Shown: positions 34,989-46,904 of the stretch, one piece after another | Numbering within the stretch: the first letter of the stretch is position 1 | Layout: each line of letters starts with the position of its first letter | Assembly (NCBI GenBank): GCA_036346225.1 | Contig: JARFIW010001469.1 | Span: 7,348,001 to 7,412,000 of the forward strand | DNA from: Platerodrilus igneus | Taxonomy: Eukaryota > Arthropoda > Insecta > Coleoptera > Lycidae | DNA: 64,000 nucleotides | Direction: 5' to 3' | Program-made: the position numbers and the translations under genes | The notes under the pieces: model-generated | Database searches by the model: none | What the model was told of the DNA's origin: nothing | What the model saw: the letters and a program-made list of their open reading frames with translations, nothing else

Positions 34989-35357
34989 TTGTATATTGAC
35001 AATTCAAAGTGGCTAACTAACATTAGTGATATGATAGTGCCGAACTATGCTAAAAACTGTCTATCGCTTGGACCTAAGTTTAGTTTACAACCACAAACAA
35101 AAGACACTCGTCTTGGCAAATTGATTGGTTGTATTGAATCCATAATCGATACCGATGGACTTTCCCAAAGAAGAAATGTCCTTAGAGGTAAAATCTCCAA
35201 CGTTATTATGAATTATGCAAACAATCCAAGGAACATTCAGTATTACAATCGACAGAATGAGCAGTTTTATAAAGTCAAAAAATACTTAGCTGACCATCCA
35301 GAGATCATTGTCACTAAGGCAGATAATGGATTTGTCACAGTCATTATGGATAAACAA
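34989..35357 (+). pseudogene. Penelope-like element, N-terminal part of the RT protein
   Basis: About 123 codons of a Penelope-like protein: a LSLGPKFSL block at residues 26-34, KLIGCIESII, then ADHPEIIVTKADNGFVTVIM followed by DKQQ. The LGPKF and (T)KADKG-x-(T/S)V-x-M-x-K blocks are hallmarks of these proteins upstream of the RT core. The frame is cut at 35357 by the gypsy insertion, and the following codons are found at 44267 on the other side, 8.9 kb away. It belongs with 44267-46395. Confidence 0.8.
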
Positions 35358-35361
35358 CAAT

Positions 35362-35930
35362 TATTACGTGCCGAAATCGGCACTAGACATTTTTAAATAA
35401 GTTTTAATATGTGAGGATTTTGCGCCATAAATTTAAAAGACTTGTTGCGCGTATTTCCGTCATTTCAGAAGTGCGTTGCGCGAGAGTGGGGAATTTCCGA
35501 AAGACGCGTAGGGACTTGCCTCCGAAACGCGAACAAGAGTAGTTGGTCTGGTATCTTACCATATCTTTCTGTTATGTAGGTCCCTTTTTGCCTTCTTTAG
35601 ATTATCGTTCCTTATAACCCTTTCCCGTCGTTACCTCTACATAGGGAGAAGATAAAGCGAATTTGGATGCAACTTGGCTTAGGAGTTCCCACACCCGAGA
35701 AATATTAGCGAAGACACGGGCGACCATCATGGAGTAATCCTGAAGGAAGCCAACCTGTTCACGTGAGAACCCCGTGGGTTTTTTTTATATAATTTGTGTA
35801 ATTGGTAATTACGTGCCATAATTTGCATATTGTGTGACGTCATAGAAATTTGCGCGTCAATTTTTACATTATGTAATATCGCTACCAACTGACGTAGTGT
35901 CTCGCGTACCTCGTTTACGGGACTATAACA
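35362..35930 (+). mobile_element. 5' LTR of the nested gypsy element (569 bp)
   Basis: Matches 43667-44266 from end to end. The 3' copy has canonical TGTTA...TAACA ends. This copy begins TATTA, a G-to-A change at position 2. Near the start is the palindrome GTGCCGAAATCGGCAC. Relative to the 3' LTR it lacks about 31 bp around 35486. Confidence 0.9.
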
Positions 35931-35931
35931 A

Positions 35932-35949
35932 TGGCGTTCAACGTGTGAG
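35932..35949 (+). promoter_or_regulatory. Primer-binding site, tRNA-Lys(CUU) type
   Basis: One base after the LTR, TGGCGTTCAACGTGTGAG matches the complement of the tRNA-Lys(CUU) 3' end (TGGCGCCCAACGTGGGGC) at 13 of 18 positions. This is where minus-strand synthesis would start. Confidence 0.75.
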
Positions 35950-36727
35950 GTTGTGAAATAAAAATTTTTTATTTTGTTTTTATACTTTATAATGTATTAA
36001 TTAACGATATCTACAGCTTTTTTATTTAAAAAAAAAATAATTATCATTATTTTTAATATCTATTAACTCATAAAAATTTAGGGTGGCAGCTCTGTAACTT
36101 ACTGTAGAATTACATAAAATGACATGACAGCTGTTATGATGATTTAACATAAACCGCCATATTGACTTGATTTTCATGGTATATTTTTTTAATAATATAT
36201 TGTTAGTCCAATTAATTTTCTTGTACCTTTAAAAGTAGTGTTTTCTAACTTGAATTGTCTTAAATAAGTGCCTGGTTTGTTTGAAATGGAATTAAAAGTG
36301 TTTTTTTAGGAGTGGTTATTACTTTATATTACCCAACTTTCGTATTTGCAGTGGATACAATTTCGCTTGTAAGTACATTTAAATATAAATAAATATAAAT
36401 AATTAATTAATTCATGCCTTATTCATTGTCCCTTATGGAAATTGTTTGGTTAATAATATATTAAACATTATTATATGCCTGTTTTTTGGGTTTGACTTTT
36501 TGGGGGTGTTTTTAAATCATGTACAAACATTATCTTGTTTTGATACTGTTTTAAAAGTGTTTCCTTAGTAATTTAAATAGTTGTAACCTACAAATGCATT
36601 TTTAAAGAAGATTTTGCTTTCAAATATACTTAACGTAACCAATTGAGGTTTAATATAACTTTTATCTAGTGAAATATTATAGTATCTTGAATTTCGTATA
36701 TTTTCTTGTCTCAAATACTATCTTAAA
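35950..36727 (+). other. Leader of the nested gypsy element
   Basis: About 780 bp of AT-rich untranslated sequence between primer-binding site and gag, without recognisable features. Confidence 0.6.
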
Positions 36728-38049
36728 ATGATCATTATTTGCCTCAAGTCATCTGAATTGATTTACGAAATCCAATGTAGAAATATTAAATCCGCATCTA
36801 CCCAAAATGACAGACGATTGCAACTTAAAGCTATACTAGCGCAAGAAGCTAAAGGACTACCTATTTCGAAAGTAATCGTTTCTGATTTACCTCAAAATAT
36901 GTCCGAAATTAAACAATCCCTTGAAGATATAACTAATATAATAAACAAGATTGATCCCGACCCAAGCGAAACTGAATTGAAGCGTGTTATTTCCCGCATA
37001 GTTCACCTTAAGCAACGAATAGACTTGTTTTGTTTATTTGACAATGAACAAGCAAACCAAGCTAAACAAACTTTTTATCGGACATTCTGTTACTTGAAGG
37101 AATAGTTCTTGATAGACTCAACCCAAATGCAGATACTGATATACCTGTACCTTTATCAAATCTCGTAATTTCTCAAACTCCACCGTTGGGGAAATCCATA
37201 TCTGTCTATAAATGGGGTTTAACTTTCCAGGACTTTGACTCCTAAATTTCTTTAATGTCTTTTCTTGATAGAATCAACGATTTCAGAATTTCACGCAACT
37301 GTACGGATCAAGATTTATTTGTTTCAGCGGGTGAATTATTCTCTGGTTCCGCCTTAATCTGGTATCGCAACATTAGAGCTCAGATTTCTACCTGGGAGGA
37401 ATTAGTTACGTGTTTAAAACGGGACTTCTTACCGCACGGTTATATTACCGACCTTTGGAATGAGATACGAAATTGTACCCAAGGACCTGACGAAAATGTA
37501 ATTTCCTTTATTACCTCAATAGAAGCTTTATATAGTAGACTTGATAATAAACCATCAGAATTTGAAATTATCGATCAGTTGCGTAGGAATTGAAATCCAT
37601 ATTTTTCCGAACGTCTAGCGTTACAACACATTTCTTCTTTACTTCAATTCAAAGATTTATGTCGTTTGCTCCAAGAAGTAAAATTGCGGGAGGATAAATA
37701 CCGTCCTCCTCCAGAAAAACAATCTGGTCCTTTAGAACCCGATTTAGCTTGTCAAGTTCAATCTTCTTGTAAAGTATCTACCCTTAATATTCCTTCTACC
37801 TCAACAAATAACTCACTTACCTGTTGGAATTGTCAGAATGGTGGACATAATTACAACGTTTGCACATACCCCAAAAATATTTTTTGCTATGGCTGTGTTC
37901 GTGCCTATATCTATAAATCTAACTGTACGAATTGTAATTCTAACGTATCGGGAAACTTTCGTCGAGATATTCCTACCCGAGACGTGAATATCTCAAGGAA
38001 TCAAAATCGTCCTCAACACCAACCATTCAACGGACGCAGACGTCAATAA
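36728..38049 (+). pseudogene. gag: gag pseudogene with zinc knuckle
   Basis: Three open pieces. 36728-37105 is a helical N-terminal part. 37255-37593 carries the capsid-like core (FLDRINDFRISRN, SAGELFSGSALIWYRNIRAQ, then TWEELVTCLKRDFLP), the retrotransposon_gag type. 37666-38049, in the same frame after a stop at 37591-37593, is the nucleocapsid with one C-x2-C-x4-H-x4-C knuckle (CWNCQNGGHNYNVC) and a second cysteine-rich stretch (CYGC...C-x2-C). The protein would package the RNA and form the particle. A stop at 37103, a frame change before 37255 and the stop at 37591 break it. Confidence 0.85.
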
Positions 38050-38117
38050 ATTTAAAGCATAAAACTACCTCTAACGCTGTACCTTTATTAAATATATCTA
38101 ACAATAATATCGCTACT

Positions 38118-41100
38118 TTGAATTTACGAAATGCCTTGCTTTCATTAACAGAATTATGTTATACTACCCCGTCAGAATGGTCGAGTTGGCTACAAACCGT
38201 TAATTCCTTTTACCATAAAAAGTCTGCGGCCTTACAACTTGTTAAAAAGCCCTTCGATAATCGCCCACATTTACCCATCTCGATTGGTTCCTTAAATGTA
38301 ATAGCTTTACTGGACACAGGTTCCTCATGCTCTCTTATAAACAACGAAGGTCTACAACAATTATCTAAACAAAATATTAAAATTCAAATGGCTTCCGAAA
38401 AAACTTCCATAAATTTAGCTGACGATAATCAAATATATGTAACGGGTTCCCTTAAATTAAAAATTCGAGTAGAATCACTTGAACGTGAGGTTCCATTTTT
38501 GATTGTACCTACATTAGCTTATCCATTCCTACTGGGTGTAGATTTTTGTAAACTTTTTAATGTATCGCTTTGTTTCCAAGATTTTTCTTGGCAAACTTCC
38601 CTTAAAACAAATTCCTGTGCATCTGTAGGAATATCTAATAAAATTTCTTTTACCGATTCCCAAAACGTAATTCTTAACTCTACAATCGACAAATTTCGTA
38701 AACACAATACCTCTGAACTTGGTTGCGTTACTACTGGAACACATGTTATCTCTACAGGTGATGCCCTCCCTTTTAAGCAACGTCAATATCCGTTATCGCC
38801 TGCATTACAAAAGCATTTGCATTCCGAAATAGATAAAATGTTAGAATCTGGTGTTATCTCTCCCTCAAATTCACCATGGATGTCACCCGTATTATTAGTT
38901 CGTAAGAAAAATGACGAATGGCGTGTTTGTTTTGATGGCAGAAAGCTGAATTCTGTAACTGTCTCTGACGTTTACCCTCTACCACGAACTGAGTCAATTT
39001 TAAGCCGACTTCGAAACGCCAAAATGTATCTTATCTATCGATCTTAGACAAGCTTTTTATCAGATACCCCTCGACTTACCTTCCCGCCCAAAAACTGCTT
39101 TTTGTGTTCCAGGCCGAGGTCTTTTCGAATATAATTTTTTGCCATTTGGTCTCTGTAACGCACCACAAACCTTACAACGTACTATGGATTAAACGTTAGG
39201 TTCTATCTTACATCAGGAACGTGCCTTTGTATTTCTAGATGATATTTTAGTTATCTCAAGTTCCTTTGACGAACATATCGCCACATTGAATGAAGTGGCA
39301 GAACGTCTAAATGCAGCAGGTTTTAAGATAAACTGGGAGAAATGTCAATTTTGTTGTTCATCCCTTACATTTCTTGGTTTTATTATCGATGGAACTGGTC
39401 TACGAGCAGATCCTGCTAAAATCGACGCTATTACTAAATTCAAAACACCTAAAACTGTTACCGAAATCAAACGTTTAATTGGAATGATTAGCTACTATCG
39501 CATCTTTTTACCCAACCTTTCAACTATATCTGCACCAATTACCACTTTAATTAAAAATAAAAAGATATCCCAAACTATCGAGTGGAATTTAGAATCTCAA
39601 CAGGCTTTCGAACAAATTAAAACGTTAATCACTTCAGCACATATCTTAATCTCGCCCAATTTCGATGAAAATTTTTATATACAAACCGATGCCTCACTTA
39701 CTGGTCTAGGTGTAATATTGTTCCAGGTGAGCAATGGTTTAGAACATCCTATCGCTTATGCAAGTCGTGCCTTAGCTACTACCGAACAAAAATACTCAGC
39801 TACCGAACGTGAATTATTGGGAGTTATCTTTGGCATTGAAAAATTTAGAGGATATGTTGAAGGTACACATTTTACTGTAATTACTGATTGTGCCGCTCTC
39901 ACTTGGTTAAATAACTTAAAACAACCCGCAGGTTGTTGGCAAGATGAAACTTGCGTATCTCTCAATTCACCTTTGATGTTAGGCATAGGACTGGCAAATT
40001 AAATATCGTACCTGATGCCTTATCTCGTGATGTCGTTTCTCTTAACCTTCCAAATCTAATTCCTGATACTTGGTATCTTAATATGATTAAAAAAGTTTCT
40101 GAAAATCCCGATAAATTTCCTACCTTTCGTGTAACCAACAATAGATTATATAAATTTGTATCTTCTTCACCTCACAAAATATCTAACATCCCTGAATGGA
40201 AACTTGTTGTCCTTACCGCTAACCGCAGTGAAGTGCTTAAATTATGTCATGATGATCCCATAGCTGCCCATCTTGGTGTTACAAAAACTCTCGCTAAAAT
40301 ATCTGAATTATTTTATTGGCCCACACTAAAACAATCTGTCTGTCGCTATATTAGGAACTGTAAAATTTGTGGTTCTCATAAGAGCTCACAAGAGGCTCGT
40401 TCTGGCTTAATGGGTAACTTTAAACGTGTATCTTATCCTTTTCAATTAATATCGCTTGAATTATTAGGACCTCTCCCCCGATCAAAAAAAGGTAACCAAT
40501 ATCTTTTAGTTGTCACCGATTGGTTTTCTAAATTTGTTATGGTGCAACCCTTACCTAAAGCTACATGTGCTGCTATAATTAAATTTCTAGAGCAAAATGT
40601 ATTTCTTATCTTCGGTGTTTTTCAGATTATTCTTTGTGACAATGGGGCACAATTTATCTCTAAAGATTTTCAAAATTTCGTTAAGAGTTACACGGTACAA
40701 AAAATTTGATTTAACGCAAAATACCATCCCCAAGTAAACCCCACCGAAAGAGTAAATAGAGTTTTAATTACCGCTATCTCTTCCTATATTGATTCAGACC
40801 ACACTACATGGGATGAAAATATTTTTAAAATTGCTCAAGCTTTGCGTACATCTAAACACGAAGCAACCCAATTCACTCCGTCATTTCTTGTTTTTGGAAG
40901 ATATATCCCAATTGATGAGAGTTATTATGGTTTAGTTCCTGACGTAATTGAATTTGACCATAAAGTACGCTGGGACAAAGACCAACAATCATTACCTTCT
41001 ATCTTTATCGACGTTAGAAAAAATTTGTTAAAAGCTTACGAAAAAACTAAGGACCATTATAATCTACGTAAACGAAATATTTCTTTCGCCTTGGGCGAAC

Positions 41101-41300
41101 AAGTTTGGAAAAGGAATTATGTCTTATTGGATGCAACTAAGAAATTTTCTTCAAAATTAGCCCCGAAATTTATTCTTTGTAAGGTCACCCGTGTCGTTAG
41201 TCCACTTATCTACGAACTTCAAGACGCTGAAGGAAAACCTCAAGGCAGGTGGCATATTAAAGACCCTAAGCCATTCTCTGCTGACCTAAATGCTAGTTAA
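38118..41300 (+). pseudogene. pol: pol pseudogene (protease-RT-RNase H-integrase)
   Basis: The protease has ALLDTGSSCSLIN (DTG active site). RT has MLESGVISPSNSPWMSPV, VCFDGRKLN and, after a single-base frameshift near 39040 and a stop at about 39190, the catalytic FLDD at 39232-39243. RNase H has QTDASLTGLG, ERELLGVIFGIEKF and ITDCAAL, all expected acidic residues present. The frame changes near 39950. Integrase follows with H..H and C-x2-C (HLGVTKT; CKICGSHK), an LELLGPLP box (D normally stands where the E is), ILCDNGAQF and PTERVNR, and a stop at 40707-40709 between the last two. The C-terminus ends at 41300. Lineage within gypsy was not resolved. Confidence 0.9.
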
Positions 41301-42722
41301 GTTTTCACGTTCCATTTCCCTCACGATTTACCTAATATTTTTTGTTCTCACCATCAATTAGTATCTTTAATTACTTATTCCTCTCTTATACACCTACCTT
41401 TTATACGTTTAACTTATTTACCTTAAACCTTTTTGCTTCTGGTTGACTTTTTCCCTGAATTTACCGTTACTTATATATCGCTTTATTCTCTAGATTCCCC
41501 AGTATAACTCTGTTGCTTCATTTACCTAATCCTCGAACTTTTCCTACAACATATTATTTGGTTTTTAGTATTTATCTTACATCGTTTAATTGTGTGGTAA
41601 TTGTCATAACTTTGGTTATAATAACTCATTGAATTTTTATGATTGGTTTGAGCTGATGTTAGAGTGGATGCTTTCTTCTTTGGGCTCACATAGGAGCCGC
41701 GGCCTATGCCATTGTAAGAAATAGTTCATATTCGCAGTTGCAAAAAACTAGGACTTTCTATTCCATGTGTTTTTCCTCTGAATTATTACAGTCGCCCACA
41801 TTATACTATATCATTATTTGTTTCTTTTCCTACTAAATCACCATAACTTATAAATATTTTTTTATTGTTTTTATTGAACTTCGTGGTAAGGTGCTATCGC
41901 TTCTTATGGATATCTTATTAAATTCTCGGTTGTTTTAGCATATTGGGACAGTGTATCTGTATTTAATTGCTTATAATTAGGCATCTTTGTGTGTTTAGGG
42001 TGTTACCGTTTTAAAAAATTACCTTGAAACAGTTTGTTTTTTATGTGAATGTATCTGTAGTGATACTTTTAAGTTGTTGTGTCATTTTTTGTCTGATTTT
42101 CTTATCGCAGTGGATGCACTCGTTAGAAAAATGATTGTACTAGTTCTCCTAAGAGTCTAGTGAATTTTTAACTTATGATATACCTTAACTCGTCGGATTA
42201 ATATCGCAGGTGGTCCTTCAGACTGATCTGTGTTTTAATAGGGACAATTCTCTATCTTCTCTTGGACGCTTGTCCAAAAACTCTACTTTTTCGTATCCTG
42301 CTGTCTCCGTTTCTGCCTTATCTTTCTTTCGGTAGACCTGTTTTCGTCCCGGAACACCCTTCTACCTCATAACAGTGATTTTTCCTTCACTCCGGTCTAC
42401 TGACTACATTGGCTGGTTGAGTAGTGCTTTGCTCTCCACCTTTTCTGTCTCTTTAGCTCAATGCGAGCCCTTCCTCTATTTTTTTCTACCTGGAAGTGCC
42501 TCTTATGCATTCCAAATACCTACCTCCCTCTTTCTTCCGTTCCTATTTCTACTGCCTTTTCATTTTCGTTAGTCACCGTGTGGTTGCGCGGGGGGTTTTC
42601 ACAGACACATGGACCACGTCTCTGGGAATCTTTCGTGAGGTCATGCGGTGCCGCTGTCGGGGTATATGGGCGCCGCTAACAGTGAAGGTATGTATGAGTG
42701 TGTGAATGTGTGAGTGCATGAG

Positions 42723-42723
<1 letters not shown>

Positions 42724-42772
<49 letters not shown>
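42724..42772. repeat. (TA)n microsatellite
   Basis: TA dinucleotides with one AAA interruption, inside the 3' region of the gypsy element. Confidence 0.9.
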
Positions 42773-42850
42773 GCTATATATCGTGTGGATGTGGGGTGAT
42801 TAAATCACCCATATCAATTAAAGCCGGGTGCAGGGATGCACCCAAATGCC

Positions 42851-42993
42851 TTTGATAATAACCTGAGCTTAATATCGTTATCTTACCTATTATCTTTAAT
42901 AATAACTGAAGATTAATATTGTTATCTTACCTATTACCTTTGATAATAACTTAAGCTCAATATCGTTATCTTATCTATTATCTTCGATAATAA
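42851..42993 (+). repeat. 44-bp tandem repeat, 3.2 units
   Basis: Units start at 42851, 42895 and 42939 with TTTGATAATAAC or a close variant, and each contains AATAT.GTTATCTTA.CTATTA. A partial fourth starts at 42983. Confidence 0.9.
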
Positions 42994-43666
42994 GGTGAGA
43001 TTTTGCTTTATCTTTTTATCTTCCTAACGTTTGGTATTTATGACCAGACGTGGGATTTATTTTTCTTGAATATTAAGTGAAAAAGCTAACCTGATGGTAG
43101 AAATGTAATTTGTTAGGTTAGCAATGTAAGGATTTAGTAAGGTGGTAATTTTGGTAAATTGATTCACAACCATGTCATGGACAAGTTTTGATGTGTATTG
43201 TTTATTAAACCAGAGTACCAGTAACTAAAAATTTGCTAGAGTGTAGAGTAACTCACTCTTATGAACATTTTTAAATTTGGGCACTTTTTTGCCAACAAAG
43301 AAACAGTCTAGATGCAACGCTCATGTGCGTCTGCACGTAGGAAACTAATGTTAGCTTTAGGTTAGTATATAGGTTAGGCGACGTGTCGCATTTGTTTTAG
43401 TTTAAGTAGTGTTTCATGCTCCCCGACAAATTTGTGCTGTCGATTATAACTGCGCCACACCAAAGATTCGTGTGCACTTTTCCGTTTCCTGGTAATCTGG
43501 AAGACGTGTTATCGGTCGGAAAATACCAGATGGCGCCTCAAATAAACATTTTGTAGGATTTATGTTAGGATTTATGTAGGCTAGCTAGGATTTAGATTTT
43601 AAGATGTTACTGTGCTAACAGTCATTTTCTTTTTTTAAGTTTTTTCTTTTATGGCTTTGTCGCGAT

Positions 43667-44266
43667 TGTTACGTGCCGAAATCGGCACTAGACATTTTTA
43701 ATTAAGTTTTAATATGTGAGGATTTCGCGCCATAAATTTAAAAGACTTGTTGCGCGTATTTCCGTCACTTCAGAAGTGCGTTGCGCGAGATTTCGCGCCG
43801 ACGCGTGTGGCGGCAGAAGGGAGTGGAGAATTTCCGAAAGACGCGTAGGGACTTGCCTCCGAAACGCGAGGAAGAGTGGTTGTGTGGTGTCTTACCGTAT
43901 CTTTCTGTTATGTAGGTCCCTTTTTGCCTTCTTTAGATTATCGTTCCTTATAACCCTTTCCCGTCGTTACCTCTACATAGGGAGAAGATAAAGCGAATTT
44001 GGATGCAACTTGGCTTAGAAGTTCCCACACCCGAGAAATATTAGCGAAGCCACGGGCGACCATCATGGAGTAATCCTGAAGGAAGCCTACCTGTTCATGT
44101 GAGTACTCCGTGGGGATTTTTTATATAATTTGTGTAATTGGTAATTACGTGCCATAATTTGCATATTGTGTCACGTCATCGAAATTTGTGCGTCAATTTT
44201 CACATTATGTAATATCGTTACCAACTGACGTAGTGTCTCGCGTACCTCGTTTACGGGACTATAACA
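43667..44266 (+). mobile_element. 3' LTR of the nested gypsy element (600 bp)
   Basis: Canonical TGTTA...TAACA ends. It is homologous to 35362-35930 over the full length, with about 31 extra bases including TTTCGCGCCGACGCGTG. Confidence 0.9.
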
Positions 44267-45034
44267 CAGTACGTTGACAAATAGCTCGATCTATTATCGG
44301 ATAGGTCTATATATAAACCCTTACCAAGAGATCCTACATTTACTGCCCAAAATAAGGCGAATGAACATATTAAGGTACTGAATAAAAAAAGGGACGTTGA
44401 ATGATTCTGAAAAGAATCAGCTTAGTATGTGTAATTATCCCCCCCCCCCTGGGTAATTACTATGGTTTACGTAAAATACATAAACCAGTCCTTACTTCGA
44501 CATCAATTTCCTCTACGGTAAATATACCCACGTATGGTAATGCTTCTTTCGTGGCTAGCATTCTTCAACTGGCTTTCCCTCTTGAAGGGAATAATGTAAA
44601 AGACAGCTTCTCGTTTCTACATCAATTTAAGGAATTCCATTTCTCTACAAATCACCTTTTTATGTCATTTGATGTAATTTCTTTATTTACGAATATTCTT
44701 TTACCTTTATTCGTCACTATTATCAAAGAGAACTGGAACAATATTAAACCTTATTGTAAGGTGTCTGAAGATTCGTTTCTTGCTACCCTCAAATTAGTAT
44801 TTAACAATACATATTTTGTTTTTCAAGATAAATACTATCTCCAACTTTTTGGAACTCCAATAGGGTCATTGTTTTCTCCTATAATTGCTAAAATTGTTAT
44901 AAATAATCTTACGTCCGTTGTTTTACCTAAACTACCTAATGAGATGTCTTTTCTAGTTAAATATGTTGATGACATCATTGCTCCGTGTCTTTCCAACATG
45001 TTGACCTAACTATTACAACACTAAATAATTTTAA
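44267..45034 (+). pseudogene. Penelope-like element, RT core
   Basis: Continues the protein broken at 35357: YVDK, then LPRDPTFTAQNKANEHIK in the same frame up to a stop at about 44400. A run of C (44440-44450) lies near the start of the next frame, which reads YYGLRKIHKP, MSFDVISLFTNI, FGTPIGSLFSPIIAK and the catalytic YVDD at 44962-44973. These blocks and their spacing are those of Penelope-like RTs, the telomerase-related class. The frame shifts at about 44990 and runs to PNL near 45034, where foreign sequence begins. Two stops and two frame changes show it is inactive. Confidence 0.85.
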
Positions 45035-45575
45035 TGTATCTCCCAATCTTTATATGTATGATAAGATAGGATCTAATAGGAAATTATTAGAAATTATTAA
45101 GAAATTATTAAGTCAAGTACAACAATGTAATTCAAGGATAGATATAAAAAGGGTATTAACAGTTATGAGAACGGATGCAATACAATGTATTCCAGACGAT
45201 AGTGATACTGCAGACGGTTAAGATACCGCGATTACCTAGAAAGTAAGATCGTTACAATGTATTATGAATAATATTAAGAAATAAGTAGACAATGAGCTCT
45301 GCAAGTTTCTATAGAATTGTGAGGGGCAGGGACAACATAAATACTCCAGGGAGCCCCAAGACCAGGCAGTCAGTCAAAGTATTTCAGCTTTTACATTGCA
45401 GTTTGCTTAGGCTACTCATAATAGTTTAATTAGTAATTATTTTTCGACTTAGAGTATTTTAAATAGGATAGTCAAAATTCCACTTTAACATCTGTATAAA
45501 TCAAATAAATAGTTACGAAGTTTTTGGAAGTAGTTTTTAAAAACACCGCTCCTAAGGCCCGAAACGTAACTCAGC
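45035..45575 (+). mobile_element. Insert inside the Penelope-like element
   Basis: About 540 bp interrupt the protein between PNL (45034) and KFIYEMEVNG (45576 on). The first 180 bp are open (45050-45221: KLLEIIKKLLSQVQQ, then MRTDAIQCIPDDS, coiled-coil-like). After that come ACATAAATACTCC, GGCAGTCAGTC and, near the end, GGCCCGAAACGTAAC. A TATA-like box, a TCAGT initiator and a CCGAAAC word in this order recall the terminal promoter region of Penelope-like elements. So this may be the 5' end of a second copy. That reading is inference. Confidence 0.4.
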
Positions 45576-46395
45576 TTAAGTTCATCTACGAAATGGAAGT
45601 TAATGGCAGATATCTTTTTTGATATTCTTGTCATCAAGGATTCAAACAATCTTCTAGCCTTCGATTAGTACACTAAACCAACTAATTCTGGCAGCTACTT
45701 GAATTTTTACTTGTACCACTCTATGCAACTTTAGGTCAACACTATGAAAGCCCTTCGTTATCGTACTGAACATATATCAGATCCCTAACTTATTAAGAAA
45801 AACAAAATACTACCTTGTAGATACTTTATTAAACAATGGTTATTCAAAAGGAATTTTTCACAATTTAATATACAGTAATTTTTTAAAAAGTTCGAACACT
45901 AATAAAACAAGATATAAAAAAATTTCGGTATATACAAATATTAACTCCATTGTTGGTGAGATTGCTTAAACAACCTAAGGTGGCTATCGTCTATGAATAC
46001 TACAATTTCATCCAGAGTTTATTATTCACGAAATTGAAGAATCATACTCTAAAATTATTAAAAGTAACATCGTTTATAAGATCACATGTAGATGTAATAA
46101 TAGTTACATTGGGCAGACGAGCCAGTGGTTAAAAAGTCGTTTAAACCAGCATAGGAGTGATTGTCGAAAAAATTCCGCTAAATGTGCGTTGTTCTTCGTA
46201 TGTGTATGCAACTAAACGTACACTTTTGTTAGAAGATACCATCATATTGGACAGTGAACCCAATTATAAGACCAGGCTGTTCATAGAATCGTTTTATTTT
46301 AATTAGGAGTTCAATACTATAAACAACAAAATGGATGTCAATGTGCATAACGTTTACTCTGCGCTATATAAGGTAGATCTTTTCAAACACCGTTG
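45576..46395 (+). pseudogene. Penelope-like element, C-terminus with GIY-YIG endonuclease
   Basis: After the insert the RT thumb continues (LVIKDSNNLLAFD, then YTKPTNSGSYLNFY). Further on come the connector and the GIY-YIG endonuclease: NIVYKITCRCNNSYIGQTSQ with the YIG at 46107-46115, followed by LKSRLNQHRSDC. The end reads LDSEPNYKTRLFIESFYFN. The GIY-YIG domain cuts the target DNA. The first tyrosine is in a VYK context, as usual in this class. Frameshifts near 45610, 45960 and 46190, plus stops, break it. The element ends at about 46395. Confidence 0.85.
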
Positions 46396-46811
46396 AAGTA
46401 ATGAATCCTTGTTTGGAGTGTAGGTATTGTCATTTTTCAAAAGTTGTCCTTTTCATTTTCAAATAATTATGTTAGACTAGTTCTTTCCGTTTTAAATTGT
46501 CATAACTATAAGATGTGCCCTTCTGGCACTTTTTAATGTTGTAATTTATCCATCTTGTTTTATTATGTAAATCTTATAGATGTACTTCAATATTTTTACA
46601 GAATATGTAAATCACAAGTAAGTTATTTGTGTCTTGTTATTTATTTTACTCATGTGGTTTTTCCATTTTAGCTTTTGTTAATGACAGAAATGTTTACTGA
46701 AAGGTTAAGATTTAGATTAAATTATTTATTTGTTTTATTATTGGACTATATCCCAAAGTATTGACAAGCTTCATGTGTATTTTATGATAAGACTGACTAG
46801 TTCATTATTTT

Positions 46812-46816
<5 letters not shown>
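46396..46816. other. Flank of the Penelope-like element
   Basis: AT-rich. It may hold its untranslated 3' end. Nothing else recognised. Confidence 0.4.

Positions 46817-46855
<39 letters not shown>
46817..46855. repeat. (TA)n tract, target of LTR-like unit A
   Basis: Continuous TA repeat that ends directly against the TGCTGT end of unit A. Confidence 0.9.
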
Positions 46856-46857
<2 letters not shown>

Positions 46858-46904
46858 CTGTGATTCCTCTCGTCAACAGGAACTGGTCCTTTCAAAAAAA
46901 AACA

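Larger units (their letters stand above)
41301..43666 (+). other. Long 3' region of the nested gypsy element
   Basis: 2.37 kb between pol and the 3' LTR. It is pyrimidine-rich from 41300 to 42570 and holds a (TA)n tract (42724-42772) and a 44-bp tandem repeat (42851-42993). No env-like open frame is seen, and no polypurine tract adjoins the 3' LTR. The sequence there is oligo-T/C instead. Part of it may be a later insertion. Confidence 0.5.
35362..44266 (+). mobile_element. Ty3/gypsy LTR retrotransposon, 8.9 kb, nested
   Basis: Two LTRs, a primer-binding site, gag and pol in the standard order protease-RT-RNase H-integrase. The LTRs are about 94-95 percent alike by eye, and the body has several stops and frameshifts, so it is an old, dead copy. 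It interrupts the Penelope-like element. The 2.37 kb between pol and the 3' LTR is unusually long and holds repeats but no recognisable env. Confidence 0.9.
35358..44270. repeat. 4-bp target duplication around the gypsy element
   Basis: CAAT at 35358-35361 precedes the 5' LTR and CAGT at 44267-44270 follows the 3' LTR. They differ by one transition. Four-base duplications are usual for Ty3/gypsy integration. Reading CAGT as the original restores the Penelope-like frame across the site. Confidence 0.7.

Noticed and set aside
36200..36420. GCAGTGGAT words at about 36350 and 42108 as LTRs of the nested gypsy element
   Set aside because: Similarity is limited to about ten bases. The much longer repeat at 35362-35930 and 43667-44266, with proper ends and target duplication, is clearly the LTR pair.
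43716..43991. 91-codon open frame in the 3' LTR
   Set aside because: It lies wholly within the LTR, is not open in the 5' LTR, and has an arginine- and serine-rich composition from CG-rich words.
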